The notes below the pieces were generated by a model. The model was given only the letters and a program-made list of their open reading frames with translations. It was not told where the DNA came from and ran no database searches. Source: an uncultured Draconibacterium sp. (GTDB taxonomy: Bacteria > Bacteroidota > Bacteroidia > Bacteroidales > Prolixibacteraceae). Taken from it: a stretch of DNA of 64,000 nt. Within the stretch, counting starts at the first letter, position 1; every line of letters starts with the position of its first letter. The position numbers and the translations under genes were made by a program. Positions 45,875 to 54,484 of this stretch are shown here, piece by piece. The stretch is taken from positions 3,778,501 through 3,842,500 of the forward strand of contig NZ_OY781884.1 of assembly GCF_963677155.1 (NCBI RefSeq), in the 5' to 3' direction.

Positions 45875-47206
45875 ATGAGAGATCAACTGAACCAAAATAG
45901 TTACGAGCCAAGATTTACGAGCCGCGAGCAAAAGAGATTCTTCGGATTTAAGTTAAAATCAGTGATTTTCACTTTTGCCTTTAATCTTTTGTCTTTTAAC
46001 CTGTCTGCCCAGAAACAACGTTTTCCAAAACCGGAATTTGATACCGGTTACACGCAACCAACGCCGGTAACACCCGAACTGCGGGCATTGGCAATGGAAT
46101 ATTTCGATGTGCTGGTACTTCTCCTTGTTTTGGCGGCTGCAACTTATTTTGCATTAAAAAGCCGTTCGCGACAAGGTATTTTATGGCTGTCGATTTTCAC
46201 GCTCGTTTATTTCGGTTTTTACCGGAACGGATGTATTTGTAGCATCGGCGCAATTCAAAATGTTACGCTGACTTTTTTCGATCCGGCCTATGCTATTTCG
46301 ATAACAGCCTTATTGTTTTTTATATTGCCACTCGTTGTTACGCTGTTTTTCGGGCGAACGTTCTGTGCCGGCGCCTGTCCTTTGGGTGCCATTCAGGATT
46401 TGGTAGTGGTAAAACCGATAAGCTTGCCAAAGTGGTTAAACAAAACACTCGGGTTGATTCCATATTTATACTTGTCGCTGGCAGTGCTTTTTGCTGCCAC
46501 AGGAACTGATTTTATCATTTGCCGTTACGATCCGTTCGTTGGTATTTTCCGTATGGATGCTAAATTTCTGATGATCGTTTTGGGCGTTGCTTTCCTGTTG
46601 ATGGGAATGTTTGTTGCCCGTCCGTATTGTCGTTTTTTATGCCCTTATGGAGTGCTGCTTAGCTGGATGTCGCGTTTCTCAAGTCGACATCTTACAATCA
46701 CGCCATCAAAATGCATTCAGTGTAAATTATGTGCAAACTCGTGTCCGTTTGATGCTATTGATTTCCCGACCAACGAAAAAGAAGTGGTAAAATCCGGACT
46801 TGGCCCAAAACGTTTTATAACCTACGCTTTGGTAATTCCGTTGTGGATTGCGCTGGGAGTATTTGTGGGTGCAAAATCGCATACTTTTTTATCAAAAGCA
46901 AACCAGGACGTTTATCTGGCAGAATTGCTGATTGAGCATCCTGAATTGAAAAATGATCCGAATAATATTGATGTGCAGACTTTTCTTGCTTCAGGAAAAT
47001 CGATGGATGAACTGGTAAACGAAGCCACTGTAATTCGTGAGAAATTTTATATCGGAAGTATGATTGCCGGAGGATTTATGGGACTAGTAATTGGGATGAC
47101 CTTATTGAATACCGTAGTGTTCCGTAAACGACAGGATTATGAGCCTCACAAAGGGAATTGTTTTAGTTGTGCAAGGTGTGTGGATTATTGCCCCGTTGAA
47201 AAATAA
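45875..47206 (+). CDS. NapH/NosR-like membrane 4Fe-4S protein
   Basis: This 443-residue polytopic membrane protein carries the two CxxxCP motifs of the NapH/NosR/RdxA family (CAGACPLGAIQD and CRFLCPYGVLLSW). It also has a ferredoxin motif CIQCKLCANSCPFDAI and a second one at the very C-terminus (CFSCARCVDYCPVEK). An extra CICSIGAIQN occurs in an earlier membrane segment. Such proteins take electrons from quinol or a flavin partner and pass them across or along the membrane. Its stop overlaps a frame that leads into the next gene. Confidence 0.88.
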   Translation: MRDQLNQNSYEPRFTSREQKRFFGFKLKSVIFTFAFNLLSFNLSAQKQRFPKPEFDTGYTQPTPVTPELRALAMEYFDVLVLLLVLAAATYFALKSRSRQGILWLSIFTLVYFGFYRNGCICSIGAIQNVTLTFFDPAYAISITALLFFILPLVVTLFFGRTFCAGACPLGAIQDLVVVKPISLPKWLNKTLGLIPYLYLSLAVLFAATGTDFIICRYDPFVGIFRMDAKFLMIVLGVAFLLMGMFVARPYCRFLCPYGVLLSWMSRFSSRHLTITPSKCIQCKLCANSCPFDAIDFPTNEKEVVKSGLGPKRFITYALVIPLWIALGVFVGAKSHTFLSKANQDVYLAELLIEHPELKNDPNNIDVQTFLASGKSMDELVNEATVIREKFYIGSMIAGGFMGLVIGMTLLNTVVFRKRQDYEPHKGNCFSCARCVDYCPVEK

Positions 47207-47231
47207 TATTGAAAAAGAGGAAAAAGATATA

Positions 47232-49103
47232 ATGAACAATCAGGATAAACTAAAACTATCGAAGAACATAGCTTTAATTGCAGGTATTTTTTGCTCGGCT
47301 GTTGCACTACTGCTTTTATTGAATTTTTGGCAGTTAACTAAAACCGATCCTATTGAAAGTAAAGCATTGGAAGCGTTGGTTGAGCGCTTAAAAGACGATG
47401 CCAACAACGAGGAGCTAAAAGAGGAGATTCGCAATTTCGATTTGCTGGCCAGAAAGGCCTATTTTAACAGTCAGTGGCAAGTTGAAACAGGAGCTTATAT
47501 GTTACTTTTCGGTGCCATTGTTTTGGCATTTGCATTGCGGGTTTATTACTCTGCTAAAAGTAAAATTGAGGAGCCGGATAAGGTACTCGAAAATGAAATA
47601 GCCAGCCGCATAATTGCGCAAAAGGGGATTGTAATTGTTGGTGCGGCAGTTATGGTTTTGGCGCTGTTGGCTTCCTTCTTGTCTGTAAATCAGCTTAAAT
47701 CCTATGACGCAGCATCTCTGGTGGCTGAAAACGAATCGCCGGATGAAGAGGTCGTTGAGGTAATAAATGTTGCTCCTGCACAAATTGCAACAAATGAAGT
47801 TGTAGAAGAACTGGTTGTTGATGAAGATACCACAGAAAATGTATCAGAAGAAACTACAACAGAAGTTCAATCTGAAGAGTCATCTTCAGAAACTGTAGCA
47901 GAAGCAGCGCCTCCGGAACCCAAACCGGCTGCTGTATCAACTGAAATAACGCTTGCTGAAATACAGAAAAACCATAATTCATTCCGCGGTCCTTTAGCAC
48001 AGGGAGTGATTATGCACAAAAATATTCCAACAGAATGGGACGGCGTTGCCGGAACAAATGTGATATGGAAAGCAGAGGTGCCAAAACATGGATTCAACTC
48101 GCCAATTATTTGGGAAGACAAGCTGTTTGTATCGGGGGCAGACAACACCAGTCGCGAAGTATATTGTTATAACCGTAACGATGGCAAATTGCTGTGGACA
48201 GGTCTTGCTGATAATATTTCAGGATCACCGGCAACACCACCGCGTGTAACCGACGATACAGGTTTAGCGGCACCAACCTTAACCACCGATGGAAAGGCTG
48301 TTTTTGCCATTTTCGGAACAGGAGATGTAATTGCATTTGATATGAACGGAAAGCGCGTTTGGGCACGAAACCTGGGTGTTCCCGATAATCATTACGGGCA
48401 TTCATCGTCGCTGATTACCTGGAACGGAAAACTTTTGATTCAGTACGATACCAATCGGGGTGGGAAAGTGATGGCACTTGACAACAAAACCGGAGAAACG
48501 GTTTGGGAGACAGTGCGTAATTCCAAAATCTCATGGGCAAGTCCCGTTTTGGCAGAGGTTGATGGCAGGTATCAGCTGGTATTAACTGCTGATCCTATTG
48601 TGGCCGGTTACGATGTGGAAACCGGAGAAGAACTCTGGTCGGTTGAATGTATGATGGGTGAAGTTGGGCCATCTGTTGGTTATGACGACGGTATTGTGGT
48701 GGCAGCCAACGAATATGCCCGGATGGTAGCTATTGATATCCGCACACACGAAACACTTTGGGAAGATGATTTCTACTTGCCTGAAGCATCCAGTGTTTTG
48801 GCGCACGACGGATTGGTTTATGTTGCAACCAGTTACGGTGTTTTTGTGTGCTATGATCTGAAAGAAGGAGAGTTGCTTTGGGAGGACGATTTCGGTTCGC
48901 CAGTATATTCTTCGCCGGTTTACGCCGATGGCAAAGTGTTTCTGATGGACAACGATGGAGTGATGCGAATTTATGAGTTTGGCAGGGAGCTGAAGAAAAT
49001 TAGTGAAAACGAACTGGGAGAACTATCTGGTCCTACGCCGGCTTTTGCCGATGGCCGGATATACATTAGAGGACTGGAACATGTGTTTTGTATCGGGAAG
49101 TAA
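47232..49103 (+). CDS. membrane-anchored PQQ-like beta-propeller protein, copy 4
   Basis: Start chosen at 47232 (MNNQDKLKLSKN), just after a purine-rich AAAGAGGAAAAAG ribosome site, giving 623 residues; the longer frame to 47139 overlaps the upstream gene. It has three hydrophobic segments near residues 14-34, 88-105 and 135-155. An acidic, Glu/Val/Thr-rich linker comes next (about residues 165-235). A propeller starting HNSFRGPLAQGV follows, with blades DNKTGETVWET, DVETGEELWSV and DLKEGELLWED. The linker suggests a stalk holding the propeller away from the membrane beside the NapH-like protein. Confidence 0.85.
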   Translation: MNNQDKLKLSKNIALIAGIFCSAVALLLLLNFWQLTKTDPIESKALEALVERLKDDANNEELKEEIRNFDLLARKAYFNSQWQVETGAYMLLFGAIVLAFALRVYYSAKSKIEEPDKVLENEIASRIIAQKGIVIVGAAVMVLALLASFLSVNQLKSYDAASLVAENESPDEEVVEVINVAPAQIATNEVVEELVVDEDTTENVSEETTTEVQSEESSSETVAEAAPPEPKPAAVSTEITLAEIQKNHNSFRGPLAQGVIMHKNIPTEWDGVAGTNVIWKAEVPKHGFNSPIIWEDKLFVSGADNTSREVYCYNRNDGKLLWTGLADNISGSPATPPRVTDDTGLAAPTLTTDGKAVFAIFGTGDVIAFDMNGKRVWARNLGVPDNHYGHSSSLITWNGKLLIQYDTNRGGKVMALDNKTGETVWETVRNSKISWASPVLAEVDGRYQLVLTADPIVAGYDVETGEELWSVECMMGEVGPSVGYDDGIVVAANEYARMVAIDIRTHETLWEDDFYLPEASSVLAHDGLVYVATSYGVFVCYDLKEGELLWEDDFGSPVYSSPVYADGKVFLMDNDGVMRIYEFGRELKKISENELGELSGPTPAFADGRIYIRGLEHVFCIGK

Positions 49104-49107
49104 ATAG

Positions 49108-49140
49108 AAAATGTCATTCCGAACGAAGAGAAGAATCTGT
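49108..49140 (+). repeat. dispersed TGTCATTCCGA repeat
   Basis: TGTCATTCCGAACGAAGAGA followed by AGAATCTGTTAC, a member of the family seen at 7032, 21705 and 56889. It separates the propeller gene from the NuoEF fusion gene. Confidence 0.55.
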
Positions 49141-49211
49141 TACAAAAGAATTAGAAGTTAAAGATTGCTCAGTCGTTGTGATTTTAAAATCGGGAAAGGG
49201 AAATAGCTTAA

Positions 49212-51554
49212 ATGACAGAAGAAAATAAATATATCGATCAGCTGATACAGGAAAAAGGTATTACCCAAAAGAGCCTGATTCCTATTCTTCAGGCTATTCA
49301 AAAGGAATACAATTATTTGCCTGAAGATGTTTTGCGGCTGGTGGCTGATAAAACAGAAATAAGCCTGGCCGAGATTATTGGTGTGGCGAGTTTTTACTCT
49401 CAGTTTCGTTTGCAGCCGGTTGGCGAGCATATGATAAAAGTGTGTGTAGGAACGGCTTGCCACGTTAAAGGCGCCGGTCAGGTTTACGATGCATTTCGGC
49501 GCGAATTAAAGTTGGCAGAAGGAGAGGAAACCGAGGAGTCAGGGAAATATACGTTGGAGCAGGTGGCTTGTTTGGGGTGCTGTACCCTGGCGCCGGTGGT
49601 TCAGATCGATGAAACAACATATGGTCATGTAGCATCCGATCAGGTTGCACAGGTGATTGCCGATTTTGAAAGTCTGAAAGGAACAAAAAACACGAAAAAA
49701 GCACGAAAAGCTGATGGCTCAGAAATTCAGGGTGAGATACGAATTGGACTTGGGTCGTGTTGTGTGGCCAGCGGAAGTAAGGAGATTCAGGAGGAAGTTG
49801 AACATGTTGTAAATGAAAGCGGACTGCGCGTTAGTCTCAAGCATGTAGGCTGCGTAGGAATGTGTCACCAGGTGCCACTGGTTGAGGTAGTGCCCAACGA
49901 AGGAGAAGCTACGCTTTACGCCAAAGTAAAACCCGAAGACGTTAAAAATATTGTAGAAAGTCATTTTCAGGCACCGGGCTTGTTTACCCGCCTGAAAAAT
50001 AAATTGTTGCACACGGTTGAGGAGATTCAGACCGACCGTAACTGGGATGGGGTTGAGCGCTACGAAATAAGTATGCGCGAAAAACCTGTGGCTTCGTTTT
50101 TAGGGAAACAAATTCCTATTGCTACTGAATCCCGGGGGATTATTAATCCGCTTGATATTAATGAATACCTGAGCCGCGGAGGTTTTTCGGCCCTCGATAA
50201 AGTGCTGAACAAAATGGCGCCTGACGAGGTGATTCGGGAGGTGAAAGATAGCGGAGTGAGAGGTCGTGGTGGTGCCGGATTTCCAACAGGTTTAAAATGG
50301 GAATTGGTAAAAAAACACGAAAGCGACACAAAATATATCATTTGTAACGGCGATGAGGGCGACCCCGGTGCTTTTATGGACCGGATGTTACTCGAATCGT
50401 ATCCGTATCGGGTAATCGAAGGAATGATCATTGCTGCTTATGCAACGGACATTCACCAGGGGTATTTTTATATCCGCGCCGAATATCCGCTGGCGGTAAA
50501 ACGTATTCGCGAAGCCTTGAAAATATGTGAGGCTAAAAATTATCTGGGCAAAAATATTTTGGGTAGTGGTTTCGATCTTAAACTGCAGATTTACGAAGGT
50601 GCTGGTGCGTTTGTTTGTGGCGAAGAAAGTGCACTTATCGCTTCCATTGAAGGAAATCGTGGTTTTCCGAGAATGCGTCCGCCATTTCCTGCCGAGAGCG
50701 GTTTGTGGGGAAAACCAACTCTGGTAAACAATACCGAAACCCTTGCACAGATTTCCTATATTCTCCGCGAGGGAGCTGAAGGATTTTCAAAAATCGGATC
50801 AGGGAAAAGCACTGGAACAAAAGTTTTTGCACTGGCCGGGAAAGTGGCTCGTGGCGGACTGATTGAGGTGCCGATGGGAATTACCATTAAACAGGTGATT
50901 GAAGAAATTGGTGGCGGAATTGCCAATGGACGAAAGTTTAAAGCTGTGCAGATTGGTGGCCCGTCGGGAGGTTGTATTCCTGCCGAACATTCTGACACGC
51001 CGATAGATTTTGAATCGCTGGGAGAAATGGGAGCAATGATGGGATCGGGAGGTCTTGTAGTGCTTGACGATACGGACTGTATGGTGGATATTGCCCGATA
51101 TTTTCTCTCGTTTACACAAGAAGAATCGTGTGGAAAATGTACTTTTTGTCGTGTAGGGACAAAACGAATGCTAGACATTCTCGATGGTATTGTTAGCGGG
51201 AGAGGCAAAAAAGGCGACATTGAAGAGTTGGAGCACCTGGCGGAGTGGACAAAAAAAGGAAGTCTTTGCGGACTGGGAAAAACAGCACCAAACCCGGTGT
51301 TGAGTACCTTAAAGCATTTCAGAGATGAATACGAAGCGCACATTAACGGAACCTGCCCAACGGGCAAGTGTGCCGAGCTGATCACTTATTCGGTAAATGA
51401 CGAGTGTATTGGTTGTACCAAGTGTGTGCAAAAGTGTCCGGTTGATGCAATCCCGTTTACACCGCACGAAAAACATTCTATCGATACCGAATTGTGTATA
51501 AAATGTGATGCCTGCCGCGCTGCTTGTCCGGTTGATGCCATCGATGTGAAATAA
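49212..51554 (+). CDS. NuoE-NuoF-ferredoxin fusion, NAD(H)-dependent flavin oxidoreductase subunit
   Basis: This 780-residue fusion has domains in order. NuoE-like [2Fe-2S] thioredoxin fold, residues 1-155 (CVGTACHVKGAG, CLGCCTLAPVV). A second thioredoxin-like [2Fe-2S] domain, about 170-260 (SCCVASGS, GCVGMCHQVPL). NuoF, about 290-710, with RGRGGAGFPTGLKW, CNGDEGDPGAFMDR for FMN and NADH, and ESCGKCTFCRVGTKR for [4Fe-4S]. A terminal 2x[4Fe-4S] ferredoxin (CIGCTKCVQKCP, CIKCDACRAACP). The layout is that of the beta subunits of electron-bifurcating hydrogenases and formate dehydrogenases, but no hydrogenase or formate dehydrogenase gene is present. Confidence 0.92.
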   Translation: MTEENKYIDQLIQEKGITQKSLIPILQAIQKEYNYLPEDVLRLVADKTEISLAEIIGVASFYSQFRLQPVGEHMIKVCVGTACHVKGAGQVYDAFRRELKLAEGEETEESGKYTLEQVACLGCCTLAPVVQIDETTYGHVASDQVAQVIADFESLKGTKNTKKARKADGSEIQGEIRIGLGSCCVASGSKEIQEEVEHVVNESGLRVSLKHVGCVGMCHQVPLVEVVPNEGEATLYAKVKPEDVKNIVESHFQAPGLFTRLKNKLLHTVEEIQTDRNWDGVERYEISMREKPVASFLGKQIPIATESRGIINPLDINEYLSRGGFSALDKVLNKMAPDEVIREVKDSGVRGRGGAGFPTGLKWELVKKHESDTKYIICNGDEGDPGAFMDRMLLESYPYRVIEGMIIAAYATDIHQGYFYIRAEYPLAVKRIREALKICEAKNYLGKNILGSGFDLKLQIYEGAGAFVCGEESALIASIEGNRGFPRMRPPFPAESGLWGKPTLVNNTETLAQISYILREGAEGFSKIGSGKSTGTKVFALAGKVARGGLIEVPMGITIKQVIEEIGGGIANGRKFKAVQIGGPSGGCIPAEHSDTPIDFESLGEMGAMMGSGGLVVLDDTDCMVDIARYFLSFTQEESCGKCTFCRVGTKRMLDILDGIVSGRGKKGDIEELEHLAEWTKKGSLCGLGKTAPNPVLSTLKHFRDEYEAHINGTCPTGKCAELITYSVNDECIGCTKCVQKCPVDAIPFTPHEKHSIDTELCIKCDACRAACPVDAIDVK

Positions 51555-51589
51555 AAAATCCTGGCGTTTATACGCCTTTGCGAGAAACG

Positions 51590-53143
51590 ATGATTAAACT
51601 TAAAATAAATAGCAAAGTAGTTGAAGTTGAAAACGGAACTTCGGTGATGAAAGCTGCGCAGCAAATGGGATTTGATATTCCGAATATGTGTTGGCATGAT
51701 GAGCTGGAGCACTTTACTTCCTGTATGCTTTGTATGGTAAAAGACCAGAAAAACGGAAGACTTTATCCCTCTTGTTCGGTAAAGGCAATTGATGGAATGG
51801 AGGTGATTACCGATGATCAGGAGATTGCCGAATCGCGAAAAACAGCTTTGGAATTGCTGTTGAGCGAACATGTCGGCGACTGCGAAGGCCCGTGTCAGAT
51901 TGCTTGTCCGGCACATATGGATATTCCGCGTATGAACCGTTTAATTGCCGTTGGAAAGTTTGATGAAGCACTGGAAGTGGTAAAAAAGGATATTGCCTTG
52001 CCAGCAGTTTTGGGGCGAATTTGTCCGGCTCCCTGTGAAGGAGCGTGCCATCGGAAAACGGTTGATGAGCCGGTTTCTATTTGTTTATTAAAACGAATAG
52101 TAGGAGACGATGGTGTTGAACTAACGGTTCTTCAAGTGGAAAAAACCGGGAAGAAAGTGGCCGTTGTTGGTGCCGGTCCGGCCGGATTAGCTGCAGCGTA
52201 TTACATGCAACTAAAAGGTATTGATGTAACACTTTTTGATAAAAATGAAAAAGCCGGAGGATTGCTTCGTTCTGAATTAAGTGAAGAGCTTCTTCCGATG
52301 GATGTTTTGGACCAGGAAATTGAAGCGATTTTAAAAACAGGCGTTGAATTTCGTGGAGGTCAATCGATTGGAGCAGCAGAATTTGATCAGCTGAAAAAGG
52401 ATTTTGATGCTGTGGTTCTCGCTTCGGGAGCTATTACTGACGCTTCGGAAAAATATGGATTAGAAGCCGGACCAAAAGGAATTGTGGCTGATAAAACGAC
52501 TTATCAAACATCCGACGAGAAAGTCTTTGCTATTGGAAATGTATTGCGTTCATCGCGTTTGGCAGTGCGTTCCGTTGGACAGGGAAAAGAAGTAGCTTTT
52601 TCAGTGATGCAATTTTTAGCCGTGCAAGAGATAAAAGGAGAACCGCGTTTATTCAATTCGCGCTTTGGAAAAATGGTTGCCGAAGAATTTGCTGAATACC
52701 TGAAAGAGTCGGTAGAAGGTAAACGGAAATTGCCGGAGCAAGGTAAGTTCGCCGGATTTACCCGCGAAGAAGCCATTGCAGAAGCAAAAAGATGCTTGCA
52801 CTGTGATTGCCGTGCGATTGATAATTGTAAGTTGCGCGAATATTCTGATCAATATAAAGTAGATCAGAAACGCTTTAAAACTAGTGAACGCCGGAAGATT
52901 ACAAAACAGATCAACCACGATGTGGTGATTTACGAACCGCAAAAATGTATCAAATGCGGAATTTGTGTACGCCTCACCGGAAAATACCAGGAGAAGTTTG
53001 GTTTTACTTTTATAGGCCGGGGTTTTGATGTAGAGATTGGCGTTCCGTTTAACGAAGACCTGAAAAGAGGATTGACCGAAACCGCACGAAAAGTCGCTGA
53101 TGGTTGTCCCACAGGAGCCATCTCGTTAAAGAATAAAGAATGA
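51590..53143 (+). CDS. NuoG/GltD-like iron-sulfur flavoprotein
   Basis: ATG 51590 gives 517 residues; the in-frame TTG at 51578 is less likely. The N-terminus is a NuoG-like [2Fe-2S] ferredoxin (Cys34, 45, 48, 62). It is followed by the GltD-type linker with cluster cysteines (GDCEGPCQIACPAHMDIPR, GRICPAPCEGACHR) and one FAD-binding loop (VAVVGAGPAGLAAAYYM). The usual NADPH-binding insert of GltD seems absent: DAVVLASGAI is followed within about 45 residues by VFAIGNVLR. The C-terminus has further cysteines (CLHCDCRAIDNC, CIKCGICV, GCPTGAI). It probably exchanges electrons with the NuoEF fusion 35 bases upstream. Confidence 0.85.
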   Translation: MIKLKINSKVVEVENGTSVMKAAQQMGFDIPNMCWHDELEHFTSCMLCMVKDQKNGRLYPSCSVKAIDGMEVITDDQEIAESRKTALELLLSEHVGDCEGPCQIACPAHMDIPRMNRLIAVGKFDEALEVVKKDIALPAVLGRICPAPCEGACHRKTVDEPVSICLLKRIVGDDGVELTVLQVEKTGKKVAVVGAGPAGLAAAYYMQLKGIDVTLFDKNEKAGGLLRSELSEELLPMDVLDQEIEAILKTGVEFRGGQSIGAAEFDQLKKDFDAVVLASGAITDASEKYGLEAGPKGIVADKTTYQTSDEKVFAIGNVLRSSRLAVRSVGQGKEVAFSVMQFLAVQEIKGEPRLFNSRFGKMVAEEFAEYLKESVEGKRKLPEQGKFAGFTREEAIAEAKRCLHCDCRAIDNCKLREYSDQYKVDQKRFKTSERRKITKQINHDVVIYEPQKCIKCGICVRLTGKYQEKFGFTFIGRGFDVEIGVPFNEDLKRGLTETARKVADGCPTGAISLKNKE

Positions 53144-53227
53144 TGAATGTAGATTAACGATCTGTGATTTAGTATGAAAAATCTGCAATCGAAATTCGTT
53201 AATCAGTATTCGCAAATCAAAGAAATA

Positions 53228-54334
53228 ATGAAGTATTGGATCGTAACTTTTTTAATCATTTTGAGTTTTGGAGCTGTTGCGCAGTCGTCCGATTCCTGGC
53301 CAATTTTTCGTGGCGACCAGCATCTTACAGGTGTCTCTAATACAACATTGCCCGAATCGCCCAATCTTTTGTGGATATTCGAAACCGGCGATAATATTAA
53401 ATCGGCACCAGTAGTAGCGAACAATAAAGTGGTGGTCGGCTCAACCGATGGTTTTGTTTATTGTGTTGATACTTCGGGGGAACTATTGTGGAAATTCGAT
53501 ACTGAAAATTCAATTGAAGCGCCTGCGCTCATTCTTGATAATACGGTTTACGTAGGGAATCTGGATGGGATGCTTTTTGCGCTAAATCTCGATAGTGGCG
53601 AAAAACTTTGGGAGTACGAATGTGAAAACCAGATAATCGGTTCGGCAAACTGGTGGACAGAAGGTGGAACAACCTATATTTTTATGGGCAGTTACGATTA
53701 CTACCTCCATTGTGTTGATGCGAAAACCGGTGAGTTGAAATGGAAATACGAGTCGGATAATTTTATTAATGGAGCAGCAGCTTGCGCTGATGGAAAAGCC
53801 ATATTTGGTGGCTGCGACGGATATCTGCATGTGGTTGATGTTACAACAGGTAAATTGGTTGAAAAAATTGATGTGGCAACCTATGTGGCCGGGTCGGTTA
53901 CAGTCGAAAACAATAAAGCTTATGTTGGTGATTATGATGGACGTTTTTTTCAGGTTGATATAGAAAATGACAAAACAACCTGGGTGTGGTCGGACGAAAA
54001 AACAAACCTGCAGTTTATTGCTTCTCCGGCTTTAATTGGCGAAAAGGTTTTAACGGCTAACCACAATAAATTTTTGTATTGTTTTAATAAAAAAACAGGA
54101 GAGAAACTTTGGGAATACAACACCGGTCGACAGGTGGAGGCCTCTCCGGTAATTGTTAAAAATAAGGTGGTTGTGGCAAATATGCGCGGCGATATGGCCA
54201 TTGTGAACCTTTCGGATGGAAAGCCTGTTTGGACTTATGAAATAGGAAGCCAGATCATAAGTAATCCTGCCGTAGCCAACGGTCAGTTGTTTGTGGGAGC
54301 TTATGATGGAAACATTTATTGTTTTGGCGAATAG
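53228..54334 (+). CDS. exported PQQ-like beta-propeller protein, copy 5
   Basis: Start at 53228 gives a short signal peptide (MKYWIVTFLIILSFGAVAQ) and 368 residues in all; the longer frame to 53174 hides it. The mature protein starts SWPIFRGDQHLTGVS, the FRG motif again. It has seven or so regular blades (DTSGELLWKF, NLDSGEKLWEYE, DAKTGELKWKYE, NKKTGEKLWEYN, NLSDGKPVWTYE). It is the most regular, most BamB-like propeller of the set, and closes the redox cluster. Confidence 0.87.
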   Translation: MKYWIVTFLIILSFGAVAQSSDSWPIFRGDQHLTGVSNTTLPESPNLLWIFETGDNIKSAPVVANNKVVVGSTDGFVYCVDTSGELLWKFDTENSIEAPALILDNTVYVGNLDGMLFALNLDSGEKLWEYECENQIIGSANWWTEGGTTYIFMGSYDYYLHCVDAKTGELKWKYESDNFINGAAACADGKAIFGGCDGYLHVVDVTTGKLVEKIDVATYVAGSVTVENNKAYVGDYDGRFFQVDIENDKTTWVWSDEKTNLQFIASPALIGEKVLTANHNKFLYCFNKKTGEKLWEYNTGRQVEASPVIVKNKVVVANMRGDMAIVNLSDGKPVWTYEIGSQIISNPAVANGQLFVGAYDGNIYCFGE

Positions 54335-54484
54335 AGAAAAACACAAAGACTCGAAGACATAAAGAAATGTATTGATAAGCTGTTTTGTGTTTGGGGGAAT
54401 TCAAGTTGGGAATTACGTCGTTTCGGATACAGAAAATACATACGTAAAAACACTAATATAGTCTTTGTGTTGAAAAAGAACAAA

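Noticed and set aside
49212-53143. A bifurcating hydrogenase or respiratory complex I
   Set aside because: No HydA H-cluster motif, no formate dehydrogenase and no membrane Nuo subunits are present. Only the NuoE, NuoF and NuoG-like parts occur.
39974-54334. True PQQ-dependent alcohol or glucose dehydrogenases
   Set aside because: Blade motifs fit the BamB/PQQ-like superfamily, but the catalytic Asp context, adjacent-cysteine disulfide and PQQ-synthesis genes were not seen.
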